Shown here: piece by piece, positions 17,263 through 26,080 of the stretch | Layout of the letters: each line of letters opens with the position of its first letter | How positions within the stretch are numbered: position 1 is the stretch's first letter | From: a bacterium | GTDB taxonomy: Bacteria; Ratteibacteria; UBA8468; B48-G9; JAFGKM01 | NCBI GenBank assembly: GCA_023230585.1 | Contig: JALNXB010000010.1 | Span: forward strand, 1 to 40,592 | Direction: 5' to 3' | Length of the DNA stretch: 40,592 nucleotides | Position numbers and translations under genes: made by a program | The notes under the pieces: generated by a model | The model's database searches: none | The model's input: the letters and a program-made list of their open reading frames with translations, nothing else | Told to the model about the DNA's origin: nothing

Positions 17263-17283
17263 ATCCTAAAACAAGTTCAGGAT
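17263..17283. repeat. REP-like hairpin, CCTGA type
   Basis: ATCCTAAA, loop ACAAG, TTCAGGAT: an 8-bp stem with one mismatch, inside the composite element 40 bp after the CCGGA-type hairpin. Confidence 0.72.
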
Positions 17284-17354
17284 AACAAAACGGGGCGTTC
17301 ATAAACACATACTTTTTTAACGAAAGAAAAAACAAAACAATAAAGGGAGGTAAT

Positions 17355-18137
17355 ATGAGAAAGAAAGTATTAACTTTGCTTTTTATTGGACTGATTGCAA
17401 CAACTTTTGTGCAGGCACAAGTGGTTGATAAAGATGCTTTTTTTACAAAACTGGAAGAGAAACATAGCGAGTTCAACGAAATAAACGGTCAATTTGAAAT
17501 AACTATGAAACTCTTTGGAACAGATATGGTAATACCTGTAAATTTTTGGCAGAAAGATAAAAAAGTACGTATGGACTTTAAAATAGCAATGGCTGGAATG
17601 CCGTTTCCTATGGAACAGACTATGCTAATAGATGAAAACCGGTTGGTACAATACCATAGTATGTTCAATACAGTAATGACAGCAGATTTAACAAAAATGC
17701 CCGACAAAATACGAGAAGCGATAAGCAGAAACCATATATCTATGTTGGGAGGAAAAGAAAACTTTTCTGCTTTAAACAAAATAAAAGATGAGATAGAAAT
17801 TCTAATGAAAAAGAAAGATGGGAAGACATACTATGTTCTTACATTGAAGGATATGGAAAAAATTGGCGGAGCTCCCCCAATAATGGGACAGTTAAACCCA
17901 ACCAAACTATTTAAAGAGATGGTATGTTGGGTAGATGCTGATACATTTTTATATTCAAAAATAGAGATATATTCTGATAAACCAGAAACTTCCTGTCTTG
18001 TAGTTGATATAATAAAATTAGATTCTGCGAAAGTTTCTGATGATATTTTTATGGTTAAGTTTCCTGAAGACGCTAAACAGAAAGATATAACAGAAATAAT
18101 GATGAAACTGTTTGAATTTAAGAAGAAAAAAGAATAG
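17355..18137 (+). CDS. LolA-like outer-membrane lipoprotein carrier / lipoprotein-sorting domain protein
   Basis: A 260-residue exported protein. Residues 1-22 form a signal peptide (LLFIGLIATTFVQAQ). The body has the LolA/LolB-like pattern: an N-terminal helix (FFTKLEEKHSEFNEINGQFE), then alternating beta strands with VNFWQKDKKVRMDF and DENRLVQYHSMFNTVMTA. Such proteins shuttle lipoproteins or lipids through the periplasm. It is slightly longer than classical LolA and could be a related sorting-domain protein. A GGGAGG site lies close to the ATG. The gene begins just after a composite repeat. It precedes the tandem D-aminoacylases by 92 bp; no functional link is evident. Confidence 0.7.
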   Translation: MRKKVLTLLFIGLIATTFVQAQVVDKDAFFTKLEEKHSEFNEINGQFEITMKLFGTDMVIPVNFWQKDKKVRMDFKIAMAGMPFPMEQTMLIDENRLVQYHSMFNTVMTADLTKMPDKIREAISRNHISMLGGKENFSALNKIKDEIEILMKKKDGKTYYVLTLKDMEKIGGAPPIMGQLNPTKLFKEMVCWVDADTFLYSKIEIYSDKPETSCLVVDIIKLDSAKVSDDIFMVKFPEDAKQKDITEIMMKLFEFKKKKE

Positions 18138-18154
18138 TAGGTATAAAGGATAAG

Positions 18155-18175
18155 ATCCTGAAACAAGTTCAGGAT
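18155..18175. repeat. REP-like hairpin, CCTGA type (solo copy)
   Basis: A perfect 8-bp stem with loop ACAAG, followed by AACAAAGGGGGCG as at 17284-17297. It is a partial right arm of the composite element sitting alone between two genes, 18 bp after the LolA-like stop. It may slow or stop transcription, but there is no T-run. Confidence 0.72.
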
Positions 18176-18229
18176 AACAAAGGGGGCGGGTAGGAGAAAA
18201 TCGTGGGGGAAAATATATAGGAGAACAAA

Positions 18230-19744
18230 ATGAAATACGATATAAGAATAGTAAACGCACAGATTATAGATGGTACAGGGAAAGAAGCCTTCAAAGGAGA
18301 AGTTGGTATTAAAGATGGATACATAAAAAAGGTAGCAAGCTCTGTTGAAGGTGACGCTAAAACAGAGATAGATGCCGAAGGTAATTTTCTTTCTCCGGGG
18401 TTTATAGACCTACACACCCATTGTACACCAAGCCCAACTATGAACTATCTTCAACAGGGAGTAACTACTGTGGTAACAGGAAACTGTGGTTTCGGGTTTG
18501 GTAGAAGTGGTACAGAAATAGTTAACAAGGAACAGAATGAAGTATCTGACTTAGGACCTAATTTTGCTTTTCTTATCGGACACAATACAGTAAGAATGCA
18601 GGCAATGAATAGAGATAACCGACCACCTACAGATCTTGAACTAAGTAAAATGAAATCAATTATCAAAGAAAATATAGATAAAGGGGCATTTGGGTTCTCT
18701 ACTGGATTGGCTTATGTTCCCGGAGCATATTCTAAAACTGATGAAATTATTGAACTATCAAAAGTTTTGCAAGGTACCAACTCTTTTTACGCTTCTCATA
18801 TAAGAAACGAAGGAATCAAAGTTGTGGATTCAGTAAAAGAGGTTCTTGAAATACAAAAAGAGGCAGATGTGCCTGTACATATTTCTCACCATAAAGTGTG
18901 TGGAGTTAAAAATTGGGGTAAAAGCAGAGAAACTATCGCCCTAATAAAACAAGCTCGTAATAAAGGTATAGATGTAACTCTTGACCAATACCCGTATACT
19001 GCAAGTTGTGGAACTATACAACTTCTTATGCCTACCTACGCAGGAGAGGGGACCCCTGAGGATATAAAAAATAGAATTACAAAAGAGAGAAACGAGATAA
19101 AAGAGGCAATAATAAATAAGTTGAGTAATTATTACGATAATGACCTTTCAAGAGTATTTTTTGTTAACTGCACTCCAATACCAGAGTTGGCAGGTAAAAA
19201 CCTTGCTGATGCAACAAAAAGGTTTAATAGAGAAACCTCTCCAGAAGGTGCGGCAGACACTGTCCTTGATATTGTTTCTGCTAACCCTTCGCACGGCGCA
19301 ACTATGATGGTTTCTCACAGTATGTCAGGAGAAGAGGTGGTATATATACTCCAATACCCTGAAACCTGTGTAGGTTCTGATGGTTGGAATATGGTTATGA
19401 ATGTAGGGCATCCTCACCCACGGTCATACGGAACATTTCCTCGAGTTTTAGGTTATTATGGCAGAGAAAAACAGGTTATCTCTTTTGAAGATGGCGTTAA
19501 AAGGATGACTTCTTTACCAGCAAAAAGACTCTCTTTGAAAGATAGAGGCACAATACAAGAAGATGTTTGGGCTGATATAGTTATATGGAACCCAAAAACA
19601 ATAATAGATAAAGCTACCTTTGAAAACCCACACCAATACCCAGAAGGAATTAATTATGTTATTGTTAACGGGGTTGTCATTCTTAAAGAAGGTAAACTGG
19701 TTGGCAACTATTCTGGTAGGCTTCTCAAAAAATCAGAACAGTAA
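18230..19744 (+). CDS. N-acyl-D-amino-acid deacylase (D-aminoacylase), copy 1
   Basis: Amidohydrolase-superfamily enzyme that removes the acyl group from N-acyl-D-amino acids. In the 504 residues the metal ligands of the family are visible: LHTHC (H62, H64), GNCGFG (C86), YASHIRNE (H190), ISHHKVCG (about H220) and the catalytic Asp in CVGSDG near 378. The C-terminal beta domain ends with VIVNGVVILKEGK. There is no signal peptide, so it is cytosolic. A GGAG site precedes the ATG. It is the first of two tandem copies; compared with the second it has extra residues after GNCGFG. It probably recycles D-amino acids from peptidoglycan or peptides. Confidence 0.9.
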   Translation: MKYDIRIVNAQIIDGTGKEAFKGEVGIKDGYIKKVASSVEGDAKTEIDAEGNFLSPGFIDLHTHCTPSPTMNYLQQGVTTVVTGNCGFGFGRSGTEIVNKEQNEVSDLGPNFAFLIGHNTVRMQAMNRDNRPPTDLELSKMKSIIKENIDKGAFGFSTGLAYVPGAYSKTDEIIELSKVLQGTNSFYASHIRNEGIKVVDSVKEVLEIQKEADVPVHISHHKVCGVKNWGKSRETIALIKQARNKGIDVTLDQYPYTASCGTIQLLMPTYAGEGTPEDIKNRITKERNEIKEAIINKLSNYYDNDLSRVFFVNCTPIPELAGKNLADATKRFNRETSPEGAADTVLDIVSANPSHGATMMVSHSMSGEEVVYILQYPETCVGSDGWNMVMNVGHPHPRSYGTFPRVLGYYGREKQVISFEDGVKRMTSLPAKRLSLKDRGTIQEDVWADIVIWNPKTIIDKATFENPHQYPEGINYVIVNGVVILKEGKLVGNYSGRLLKKSEQ

Positions 19745-19783
19745 TTATAACAAGTACGGCATTCAAATATATAGGACAATAAA

Positions 19784-21271
19784 ATGAAATACGATATAAG
19801 AATTGTAAACGCACAGATTATAGATGGTACAGGGAAAAAAGCCTTCGAAGGAGAAGTAGGTATTAAAGATGGATATATAAAAAAGGTAGCAAGTTCAGTT
19901 GAAGGTGACGCTAAAATAGAGATAGATGCCGAAGGAAATTTTCTTTCCCCGGGGTTCATAGATCTACACACCCATTGTAAGTTAGGTCCAACTATGAATT
20001 ATCTCCAACAAGGAGTAACAACTGTGGTAGGAGGAAACTGCGGTTTTGGTCTTCAGGTATCAAATACAGGCGTAGATTTAGGACCTAACTTTGCTTTTCT
20101 TATCGGACACAATACAGTAAGAGCTCAAGCAATGAATAGAAATAACCGACCACCGACAGAACTTGAACTAAATAAAATGAAATCAATTATCAAAGAAAAT
20201 GTTGATAAAGGAGCGTTTGGTCTATCTACTGGGTTGGCTTATGTTCCCGGAGCATATTCTAATACTGATGAACTTATTGAACTTACCAAAATGTTACAGG
20301 GCACCAAATGTTATTACGCTTCTCATATAAGAAACGAAGATGCGCAAGTTATAGATTCAATGAAAGAGGCTCTTGAGATACAAAGAGAGACAGGTGTGCC
20401 TATACATATTTCTCACCATAAAGTATGTGGAGTTAAAAATTGGGGAAAAAGCAGAGAAACTATCGCCCTAATAAAAAACACTCGTAATGAAGGGGTTGAT
20501 ATAACCCTTGACCAATATCCGTATACTGCAAGTGCTGGAACCATACAACTTCTTATGCCTACCTATGCAGGAGAGGGAACCCCAGAAGATATAATAAACA
20601 GAATTGCCAGTAAAAGAAAAGAGATAAAAGAAGATATTATAAAAAAATTGAATAACCTTTATGATAACGACCTTACACAAATTGTTTTTAACTGTTGTTC
20701 CTCTATACCAGAGTTGACAGGTAAAAACCTTGCTGATGCAACAAGAAAGTTCAATAGGGAAATTTCCCCAGAAGGTGCAGCAGACACTGTTCTTGATATT
20801 ATTTCTGCTAACCCTTCACACGGGGCAACAAGGATGGTATACCATAAAATTTCTGAGGAAGATGTGGTTTATATACTAAAATACCCTGAAACTTGTGTCG
20901 GCTCTGATGGTTCCAGTATAACTATGAATGTTGGACATCCTCATCCAAGGTCGTACGGAACATTCCCTCGAGTTTTAGGTTATTATAGCAGAGAAAAACA
21001 GGTTATCTCTTTTGAAGATGGTGTTAAAAGGATGACTTCTCTACCAGCAAAAAGACTCTCTTTGAAAGATAGAGGTATAATACAAGAAGATGTTTGGGCT
21101 GATATAGTTGTATGGAACCCAAAAACAATAATAGATAAAGCTACCTTTGAAAACCCACACCAGTACCCAGAAGGAATTAATTATGTTATTGTTAACGGGG
21201 TGTTAATTCTTAAAGAAGGTGAACTTGTTGGCAACTATTCTGGTAGGCTCCTCAAAAGAGCAGAAGCGTAA
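19784..21271 (+). CDS. N-acyl-D-amino-acid deacylase (D-aminoacylase), copy 2
   Basis: A 495-residue near-repeat of the preceding gene, starting 39 bp after its stop. All family metal ligands are kept (LHTHC, GNCGFG, YASHIRNE, ISHHKVCG, CVGSDG). The two copies differ in the loop after GNCGFG (shorter here, LQVSNTGVDLGP), at GDVT-equivalent loop positions, and by SMSGEEV versus KISEEDV near the active site. These places could change substrate preference. The duplicated unit includes the AAATATATAGGA sequence just before each ATG, showing the upstream boundary of the duplication. The ribosome-binding site is weaker than in copy 1. Confidence 0.9.
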   Translation: MKYDIRIVNAQIIDGTGKKAFEGEVGIKDGYIKKVASSVEGDAKIEIDAEGNFLSPGFIDLHTHCKLGPTMNYLQQGVTTVVGGNCGFGLQVSNTGVDLGPNFAFLIGHNTVRAQAMNRNNRPPTELELNKMKSIIKENVDKGAFGLSTGLAYVPGAYSNTDELIELTKMLQGTKCYYASHIRNEDAQVIDSMKEALEIQRETGVPIHISHHKVCGVKNWGKSRETIALIKNTRNEGVDITLDQYPYTASAGTIQLLMPTYAGEGTPEDIINRIASKRKEIKEDIIKKLNNLYDNDLTQIVFNCCSSIPELTGKNLADATRKFNREISPEGAADTVLDIISANPSHGATRMVYHKISEEDVVYILKYPETCVGSDGSSITMNVGHPHPRSYGTFPRVLGYYSREKQVISFEDGVKRMTSLPAKRLSLKDRGIIQEDVWADIVVWNPKTIIDKATFENPHQYPEGINYVIVNGVLILKEGELVGNYSGRLLKRAEA

Positions 21272-21388
21272 TATTCAACGGTCTTCTCTTTTATAAAAAA
21301 TAAGATTAAAATATTTGATATATTTTTATTATTATGTTAAAGTTATTAACTGTTTTGACAAAATTAAAATTTCAGGAGGTGTTACTTT

Positions 21389-22096
21389 ATGGAAGAACTA
21401 CTTTTTCACGCTCAACTTAGAGAAAACAAAGGCACAGGTGCTGCCAGAAAAACAAGATTAGAAGGGTTTATCCCTGGTATTTTATATGGTGCTGGCCATT
21501 CGCCTTGCTCAATAAAGCTTGAAAGAAAAACAACAGAGAGGATTATTAGGCAACTTGCTTCTCACAACGTTATTGCCTCTCTTGTTATTGAGCAGAACGG
21601 AAACGAAGAAAAAATCAAGACAATGCTTAAAGATGTACAGATACAACCCATAAAGGGGAATGTTTTACATCTTGATTTTTACAGAATTAGGATGGATAAA
21701 CCTATAAGAATGCAGGTTCCTATACAATTAAACGGTGAAGCACCAGGGCTAGAACTTGGCGGTATAATGGAGCACGAACTCAGAGAGATAGAAATACAAG
21801 CCTTGCCTGGCAATATGCCTGAATTGATAGAAATAGATATTTCTTCAATGCAGATAGGAGATACTGTGCTGGTGAAAGATATTCAACTTGGAGATGATGT
21901 TGAAATAATAGATTCTCTTGACAGGTCAATTATTTCTATAATGGCTCCACGGGTAGCAAAAGAAGAAGAAGAAACTGACGAAGAACTCGAAGAGGCTTTA
22001 CCAGAACAACAGGAAGGCGCAACTGAACCAGAAGTTATTAGCCAACAAAAAGCAGAGGAAAGACGTAAAGATAAAGATAGTCCGGACAAAAAATGA
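21389..22096 (+). CDS. rplY: 50S ribosomal protein L25 / CTC family
   Basis: Binds 5S rRNA on the large subunit. The 235 residues correspond to the long TL5/CTC form: an N-terminal L25 domain (RENKGTGAARKTRLEGFIPGILYG), a second beta-barrel domain (about 95-185), and a strongly acidic, then mixed-charge tail from residue ~190 (EEEETDEELEEALPEQQEG). A perfect CAGGAGGTG site precedes the ATG. Its stop overlaps the pth start by 4 bp (ATGA), so the two genes are translationally coupled, an arrangement common in bacteria. Confidence 0.93.
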   Translation: MEELLFHAQLRENKGTGAARKTRLEGFIPGILYGAGHSPCSIKLERKTTERIIRQLASHNVIASLVIEQNGNEEKIKTMLKDVQIQPIKGNVLHLDFYRIRMDKPIRMQVPIQLNGEAPGLELGGIMEHELREIEIQALPGNMPELIEIDISSMQIGDTVLVKDIQLGDDVEIIDSLDRSIISIMAPRVAKEEEETDEELEEALPEQQEGATEPEVISQQKAEERRKDKDSPDKK

Positions 22097-22653
22097 AGAT
22101 TTTTATAGGGCTTGGCAACCCTGGGCTAAAATACCAAGACACCAGACACAATATTGGTTTTGAAGTAATTAACTCTATTAGGAACAAATATTCTCCTAAA
22201 GATGTTATTAAAACAGATTATTGTAAAGGGTGGATAGTATCAATAGCAGGGAAAGAAACTGTAATTGCCAAACCAAAAACGTTTGTAAATGAAAGCGGTG
22301 TAGCTGTAAAAAAATTGTATGACCGTTTTGGTGGCTCTATTGACGACTATATTGTTATACACGATGACCTTGATATAGAAGTTGGCAAAATAAAGATTGT
22401 TAACAATAAAGGAGCAGGAGGACATAACGGGATTAGTTCTGTTATTTCTGAACTAAATAGCAAAGATTTTTTTAGAATAAGAGTAGGTATTGGTAGAGAT
22501 ATAGAAGAAGCATCTTATATCAATTATGTGCTTTCTTCGTTTAAAACAGAAGAAAAACCTTTAATAGAAGAGGCTGTCAAACTTGCCACTATGGCTTGCG
22601 AAGAAATGGTTAGAAGTAGCACAGCAAAAGCAATGACCATTTACAACAAATAA
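22093..22653 (+). CDS. pth: Peptidyl-tRNA hydrolase
   Basis: Frees tRNA from prematurely released peptidyl-tRNA. The 186 residues match the family. The catalytic and binding residues are visible: FIGLGNPGLKYQDTRHNIGF (Asn10, His19-Asn20), KPKTFVNESG, and VIHDDLDIEVGKIK with the catalytic Asp. GAGGHNGISSV follows. It lies in an operon after rplY, and hppA follows after 72 bp. Confidence 0.95.
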   Translation: MKIFIGLGNPGLKYQDTRHNIGFEVINSIRNKYSPKDVIKTDYCKGWIVSIAGKETVIAKPKTFVNESGVAVKKLYDRFGGSIDDYIVIHDDLDIEVGKIKIVNNKGAGGHNGISSVISELNSKDFFRIRVGIGRDIEEASYINYVLSSFKTEEKPLIEEAVKLATMACEEMVRSSTAKAMTIYNK

Positions 22654-22725
22654 GTAAAATTAATGACCCCTCAAATATATGTTTCCCTCAAAATATAGGG
22701 ATGAAGGGGGTAAAGGAGAAAAAGA

Positions 22726-24801
22726 ATGGAAGGAATAGGTATTCAGATATTTACAATTCTTAGCGCCCTTTTTGCTATCATTGTTACTGTTTTTCTTTCT
22801 AAAGGCATTATGAGAAGAAAAGAAGGAACCCCAGAAATGATAGAAATAGCTCAAGCAATAAGAGTTGGAGCAAAAGCCTATCTTGTTAGGCAATACAAAG
22901 GTGTTAGCATATTTTTTGCTATAGTATTTGTGTTGCTTCTCATATTAACAACATTAGGCTATATGAGTATTTTTGTACCTTTTGCTTTTATTGTTGGTGG
23001 ATTTTTTTCAGCTCTAAGCGGATATATTGGAATGACCATTGCAACAAACTCTTCCGCTCGAACAACTTCTGCTGCAAAAAACTCTATAAACGAAGCTCTA
23101 CAGGTAGCGTTTTCTTCAGGACTGGTTATGGGTCTTATAGTGGTAGGACTTGCTCTCCTTTTCATTGGAGTTGGTTATTCATTAGTAAGATGGACTTATC
23201 AGACTGATATTAATCAAATTGCGTCAATAATGGTATGTTTTGGTATGGGCGCAAGTGCACAAGCCCTCTTTGCAAGGGTAGGTGGAGGTATTTTCACAAA
23301 AGGAGCAGATGTTGGAGCTGACCTTGTTGGCAAAGTAGAATCTGGCATACCAGAAGACGACCCAAGAAATCCAGCAGTTATAGCTGATAACGTTGGAGAT
23401 AACGTTGGAGATATTGCTGGGATGGGTGCAGACCTTTATGAATCTTATGTTGGTTCTATTCTTGCAACTATGGCTCTTGCTGTTACTGCAGGGTTAGGAT
23501 GGAAAGGTATTTCATTACCTCTTGCAATATCTGCCCTCGGTATTTTGGCTTCTGTGATAGGTGCTTTCTTTGTACGAGTTAAAGAAGACGCCACTCAAGC
23601 AAACCTACTTATGGCGTTAAGAAAAGGGCTTTATGGGGCTTCAATAATAGTTATTATTGCTTCATACTTTGCAATAGCAACAATACTTCCTGACTATAAA
23701 AGACTGTTTGGTTCTTTGATTTGCGGAGTTGTAGCAGGGTTACTTATAGGATTTTTTACCGAGTATTACACTTCAGACGAGTACCCACCAACAAAAAATG
23801 TAGCAAAATCTTCTCTTACAGGACACGCAACAGTTATTATAGAAGGGTTGGCGACTGGTATGGCTTCTACTGCTATCCCTGTAATAATTATTGTTTTAGC
23901 AACAATAGGTGCTTTCCTTTCTGCAGGAGGTTTTAACAATACAGAGATAGGGCTTTACGGTATCGGTTTGGCAGGGGTTGGACTACTTAGCACTTTAGGT
24001 ATATCTCTGGCTACAGATTCCTATGGACCAGTTGCAGATAACGCTGGCGGTAACGCTGAAATGTCTCATCAGCCTCCATTTGTAAGACAGAGAACAGATG
24101 CTCTTGATTCTCTCGGAAACACAACAGCAGCAACTGGTAAAGGGTTTGCCATAGGTTCTGCTGCATTAACCACTCTTGCTCTTATTGCAGCTTTTAATCA
24201 GCAGGTTGAAATGTTCGGCGGAAATATGGATTTATCTGTAATGAATGTTCGGCTTCTTGCTGGTATTTTTATAGGTGCTATGTATCCTATGTACTTCTCT
24301 TCTATGGCAATGAGAGCTGTTGGAAGAACAGCACAAGATATTGTTGAAGAGGTAAGAAGACAGTTTAAAGAAATTAAAGGAATTATGGAAGGTAAAGCAA
24401 AACCAGATTACGCAAAAGCAGTTGATATATGCACCCGTTCAGCTCAAAGAGAAATTCTTGTCCCATCAGCTATAACAATATTGCTTCCTATAGTAGTAGG
24501 TCTTCTATTAGGCACAGAAGCTCTGTTAGGATTGCTTGTAGGCGCTCTTACAAGTGGTTTTGTTGTAGCAATTATGATGGCAAACGCTGGAGCCTCATGG
24601 GATAATGCTAAAAAACATATTGAGGCAGGTAACTTTGGTGGAAAAGGAACAGATGCTCATAAAGCAGCAGTAACTGGTGACACAGTTGGTGACCCGTTTA
24701 AAGATACTGCAGGACCATCTTTAAATATCCTTATAAAATTGATGTCAATTGTTGCAATAGTTTTTGCCAACTTTATCGTTAAAAACTCTTTGTTTAAATA
24801 A
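22726..24801 (+). CDS. hppA: Membrane-bound ion-pumping pyrophosphatase, K+-dependent class
   Basis: Couples pyrophosphate hydrolysis to pumping of H+ or Na+ across the cytoplasmic membrane. The 691 residues, with about 16 hydrophobic segments, match the family. The substrate-binding signatures are all present: DVGADLVGKVESGIPEDD, ADNVGDNVGDIAGMGADL, AGGNAEMS and DTVGDPFKDTAGPS. The GNTTAATGKG segment has Ala/Thr rather than the Lys of K+-independent enzymes, placing it in the K+-dependent class. Whether it pumps Na+ or H+ cannot be settled by eye. GGAG lies 7 bases before the ATG. It fits an energy-saving anaerobe. Confidence 0.95.
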   Translation: MEGIGIQIFTILSALFAIIVTVFLSKGIMRRKEGTPEMIEIAQAIRVGAKAYLVRQYKGVSIFFAIVFVLLLILTTLGYMSIFVPFAFIVGGFFSALSGYIGMTIATNSSARTTSAAKNSINEALQVAFSSGLVMGLIVVGLALLFIGVGYSLVRWTYQTDINQIASIMVCFGMGASAQALFARVGGGIFTKGADVGADLVGKVESGIPEDDPRNPAVIADNVGDNVGDIAGMGADLYESYVGSILATMALAVTAGLGWKGISLPLAISALGILASVIGAFFVRVKEDATQANLLMALRKGLYGASIIVIIASYFAIATILPDYKRLFGSLICGVVAGLLIGFFTEYYTSDEYPPTKNVAKSSLTGHATVIIEGLATGMASTAIPVIIIVLATIGAFLSAGGFNNTEIGLYGIGLAGVGLLSTLGISLATDSYGPVADNAGGNAEMSHQPPFVRQRTDALDSLGNTTAATGKGFAIGSAALTTLALIAAFNQQVEMFGGNMDLSVMNVRLLAGIFIGAMYPMYFSSMAMRAVGRTAQDIVEEVRRQFKEIKGIMEGKAKPDYAKAVDICTRSAQREILVPSAITILLPIVVGLLLGTEALLGLLVGALTSGFVVAIMMANAGASWDNAKKHIEAGNFGGKGTDAHKAAVTGDTVGDPFKDTAGPSLNILIKLMSIVAIVFANFIVKNSLFK

Positions 24802-24913
24802 AACTAATTGCTGTTTTTAGTATTACCAATTTTTTATAAAGTGCATCACAGCAAGTATTTGTATGCCATAAGTATTATAGTTTAAACAGATAACTTACTA
24901 TGTGGAGAAAAAA

Positions 24914-26080
24914 ATGAATAACAATGTATACGAACAGTCTCTCCTGTTGCACAAGAAAACAAAAGGGAAGATAGCGTTACAATCAAAAGTACCTCTTAAA
25001 GATTCAAACGATTTATCGCTTGCATATACACCTGGTGTTGCTGAACCTTGTAGAAAAATCAATGCAGATAAATCTCTTGTTTACGATTACACCTCAAAAT
25101 GGAATACTGTTGCTGTTGTTAGCGACGGGAGCGCTGTTTTAGGGTTGGGCAACATAGGTGCTGAAGCTTCTTTGCCAGTTATGGAAGGTAAATCAATACT
25201 TTTTAAAGAGTTCGGTGGAGTAGACGCTTTCCCTATATGTATTTCAAGCCAGAAGACAGAAGATATAATTCAAACTGTTACCCTTATCTCTCCAGGGTTT
25301 GGAGGTATAAACCTTGAAGATATATCAGCCCCAAGATGTTTTCAGATAGAACAAGCTCTCATAGATACTCTTGATATTCCTATATTTCACGATGACCAAC
25401 ACGGCACAGCAATTGTTGTTCTTTCTGCTCTTTTGAATGCTTTGAAGGTAGTTGAGAAACAACTTTCAGAAGTCAAAATTGTTATCAATGGTGCTGGTGC
25501 AGCTGGTATCGCTGTCTCAAAGTTTATCCATTTTGCGGGTGCCAGAAAAATTATGTTGTGCGACACCCGAGGGATTATCTGTAAAGATAGAAAAGAGAAT
25601 ATGAATTTTGCTAAAGAAGATGCCTTAAAATATCTTATACCATCAAAAGAAGGAACACTTTCTGATGCTATGGAGCAGGCAGATGTTTTTATTGGGTTAT
25701 CAGGTCCTGATACTGTAACTGGTGATATGGTTAAGAAGATGGCTTCTGGTTCTATTATATTAGCTTTATCAAACCCTGTCCCTGAGATTATGCCAGAAGA
25801 CGCTGCAAAAGCCGGAGCAACAGTTATAGGTACAGGTAGAAGCGATATGCCTAACCAGATAAATAACCTGCTTGCTTTCCCAGGTATTTTTAGAGGGGTC
25901 TTCGATTCGAGAGCAAAAAAGATTACTGAAAATATGAAGTTAGCTGCAAGTAAAGCGATAGCTGAATATGTACCAGAAAATAAACTTAATGCTGACTATA
26001 TTATGCCTTCCGCCCTGGATAAAGTGGTGCCTTTAAAAGTTGCAGAAAAAGTTGCTAAAGCGTGGTTAGAAGAGAATTAA
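24914..26080 (+). CDS. Malic enzyme (oxaloacetate-decarboxylating malate dehydrogenase)
   Basis: Converts malate to pyruvate and CO2 with reduction of NAD(P)+. The 388 residues correspond to the short bacterial form without a phosphotransacetylase domain. Seen are LAYTPGVAEPCRKI (N-terminal catalytic Tyr region), GAEASLPVMEGKSILFKEF with the catalytic Lys, the metal-binding IFHDDQHGTAIVVLSAL, and the nucleotide-binding VINGAGAAGIAVSKF. ATG 24914 is chosen because GGAG is 6 bases upstream; an in-frame GTG at 24902 overlaps that site. The 3' end overlaps ruvX, on the opposite strand, by 4 bp. Confidence 0.93.
   Translation: MNNNVYEQSLLLHKKTKGKIALQSKVPLKDSNDLSLAYTPGVAEPCRKINADKSLVYDYTSKWNTVAVVSDGSAVLGLGNIGAEASLPVMEGKSILFKEFGGVDAFPICISSQKTEDIIQTVTLISPGFGGINLEDISAPRCFQIEQALIDTLDIPIFHDDQHGTAIVVLSALLNALKVVEKQLSEVKIVINGAGAAGIAVSKFIHFAGARKIMLCDTRGIICKDRKENMNFAKEDALKYLIPSKEGTLSDAMEQADVFIGLSGPDTVTGDMVKKMASGSIILALSNPVPEIMPEDAAKAGATVIGTGRSDMPNQINNLLAFPGIFRGVFDSRAKKITENMKLAASKAIAEYVPENKLNADYIMPSALDKVVPLKVAEKVAKAWLEEN

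Larger units (their letters stand above)
16981..17318. mobile_element. Complete composite element with 13-bp perfect terminal inverted repeats
   Basis: 338 bp from AAAAAAGTATGTG (16981-16993) to CACATACTTTTTT (17306-17318). Modules in order: the left arm with TGGTACTACGGTGCATACACC; a hairpin TTGGGG/CCCCAA; GGTTAATGGGATGAGG; CCGCC...GGTGG; a spacer with CGTAACGATAAAGG; a CCGGA-type hairpin (17203-17223); GGGGGCTAGG; and a CCTGA-type hairpin (17263-17283). The same order is recognisable at 61-315. No protein is encoded. The right end lies 36 bp before the LolA-like gene, so it may contribute to that gene's leader or promoter. Confidence 0.65.

Noticed and set aside
18155..18197. Intrinsic terminator after the LolA-like gene
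   Set aside because: The hairpin is a REP-like repeat copy and is followed by a G-rich stretch, not by a T-run.
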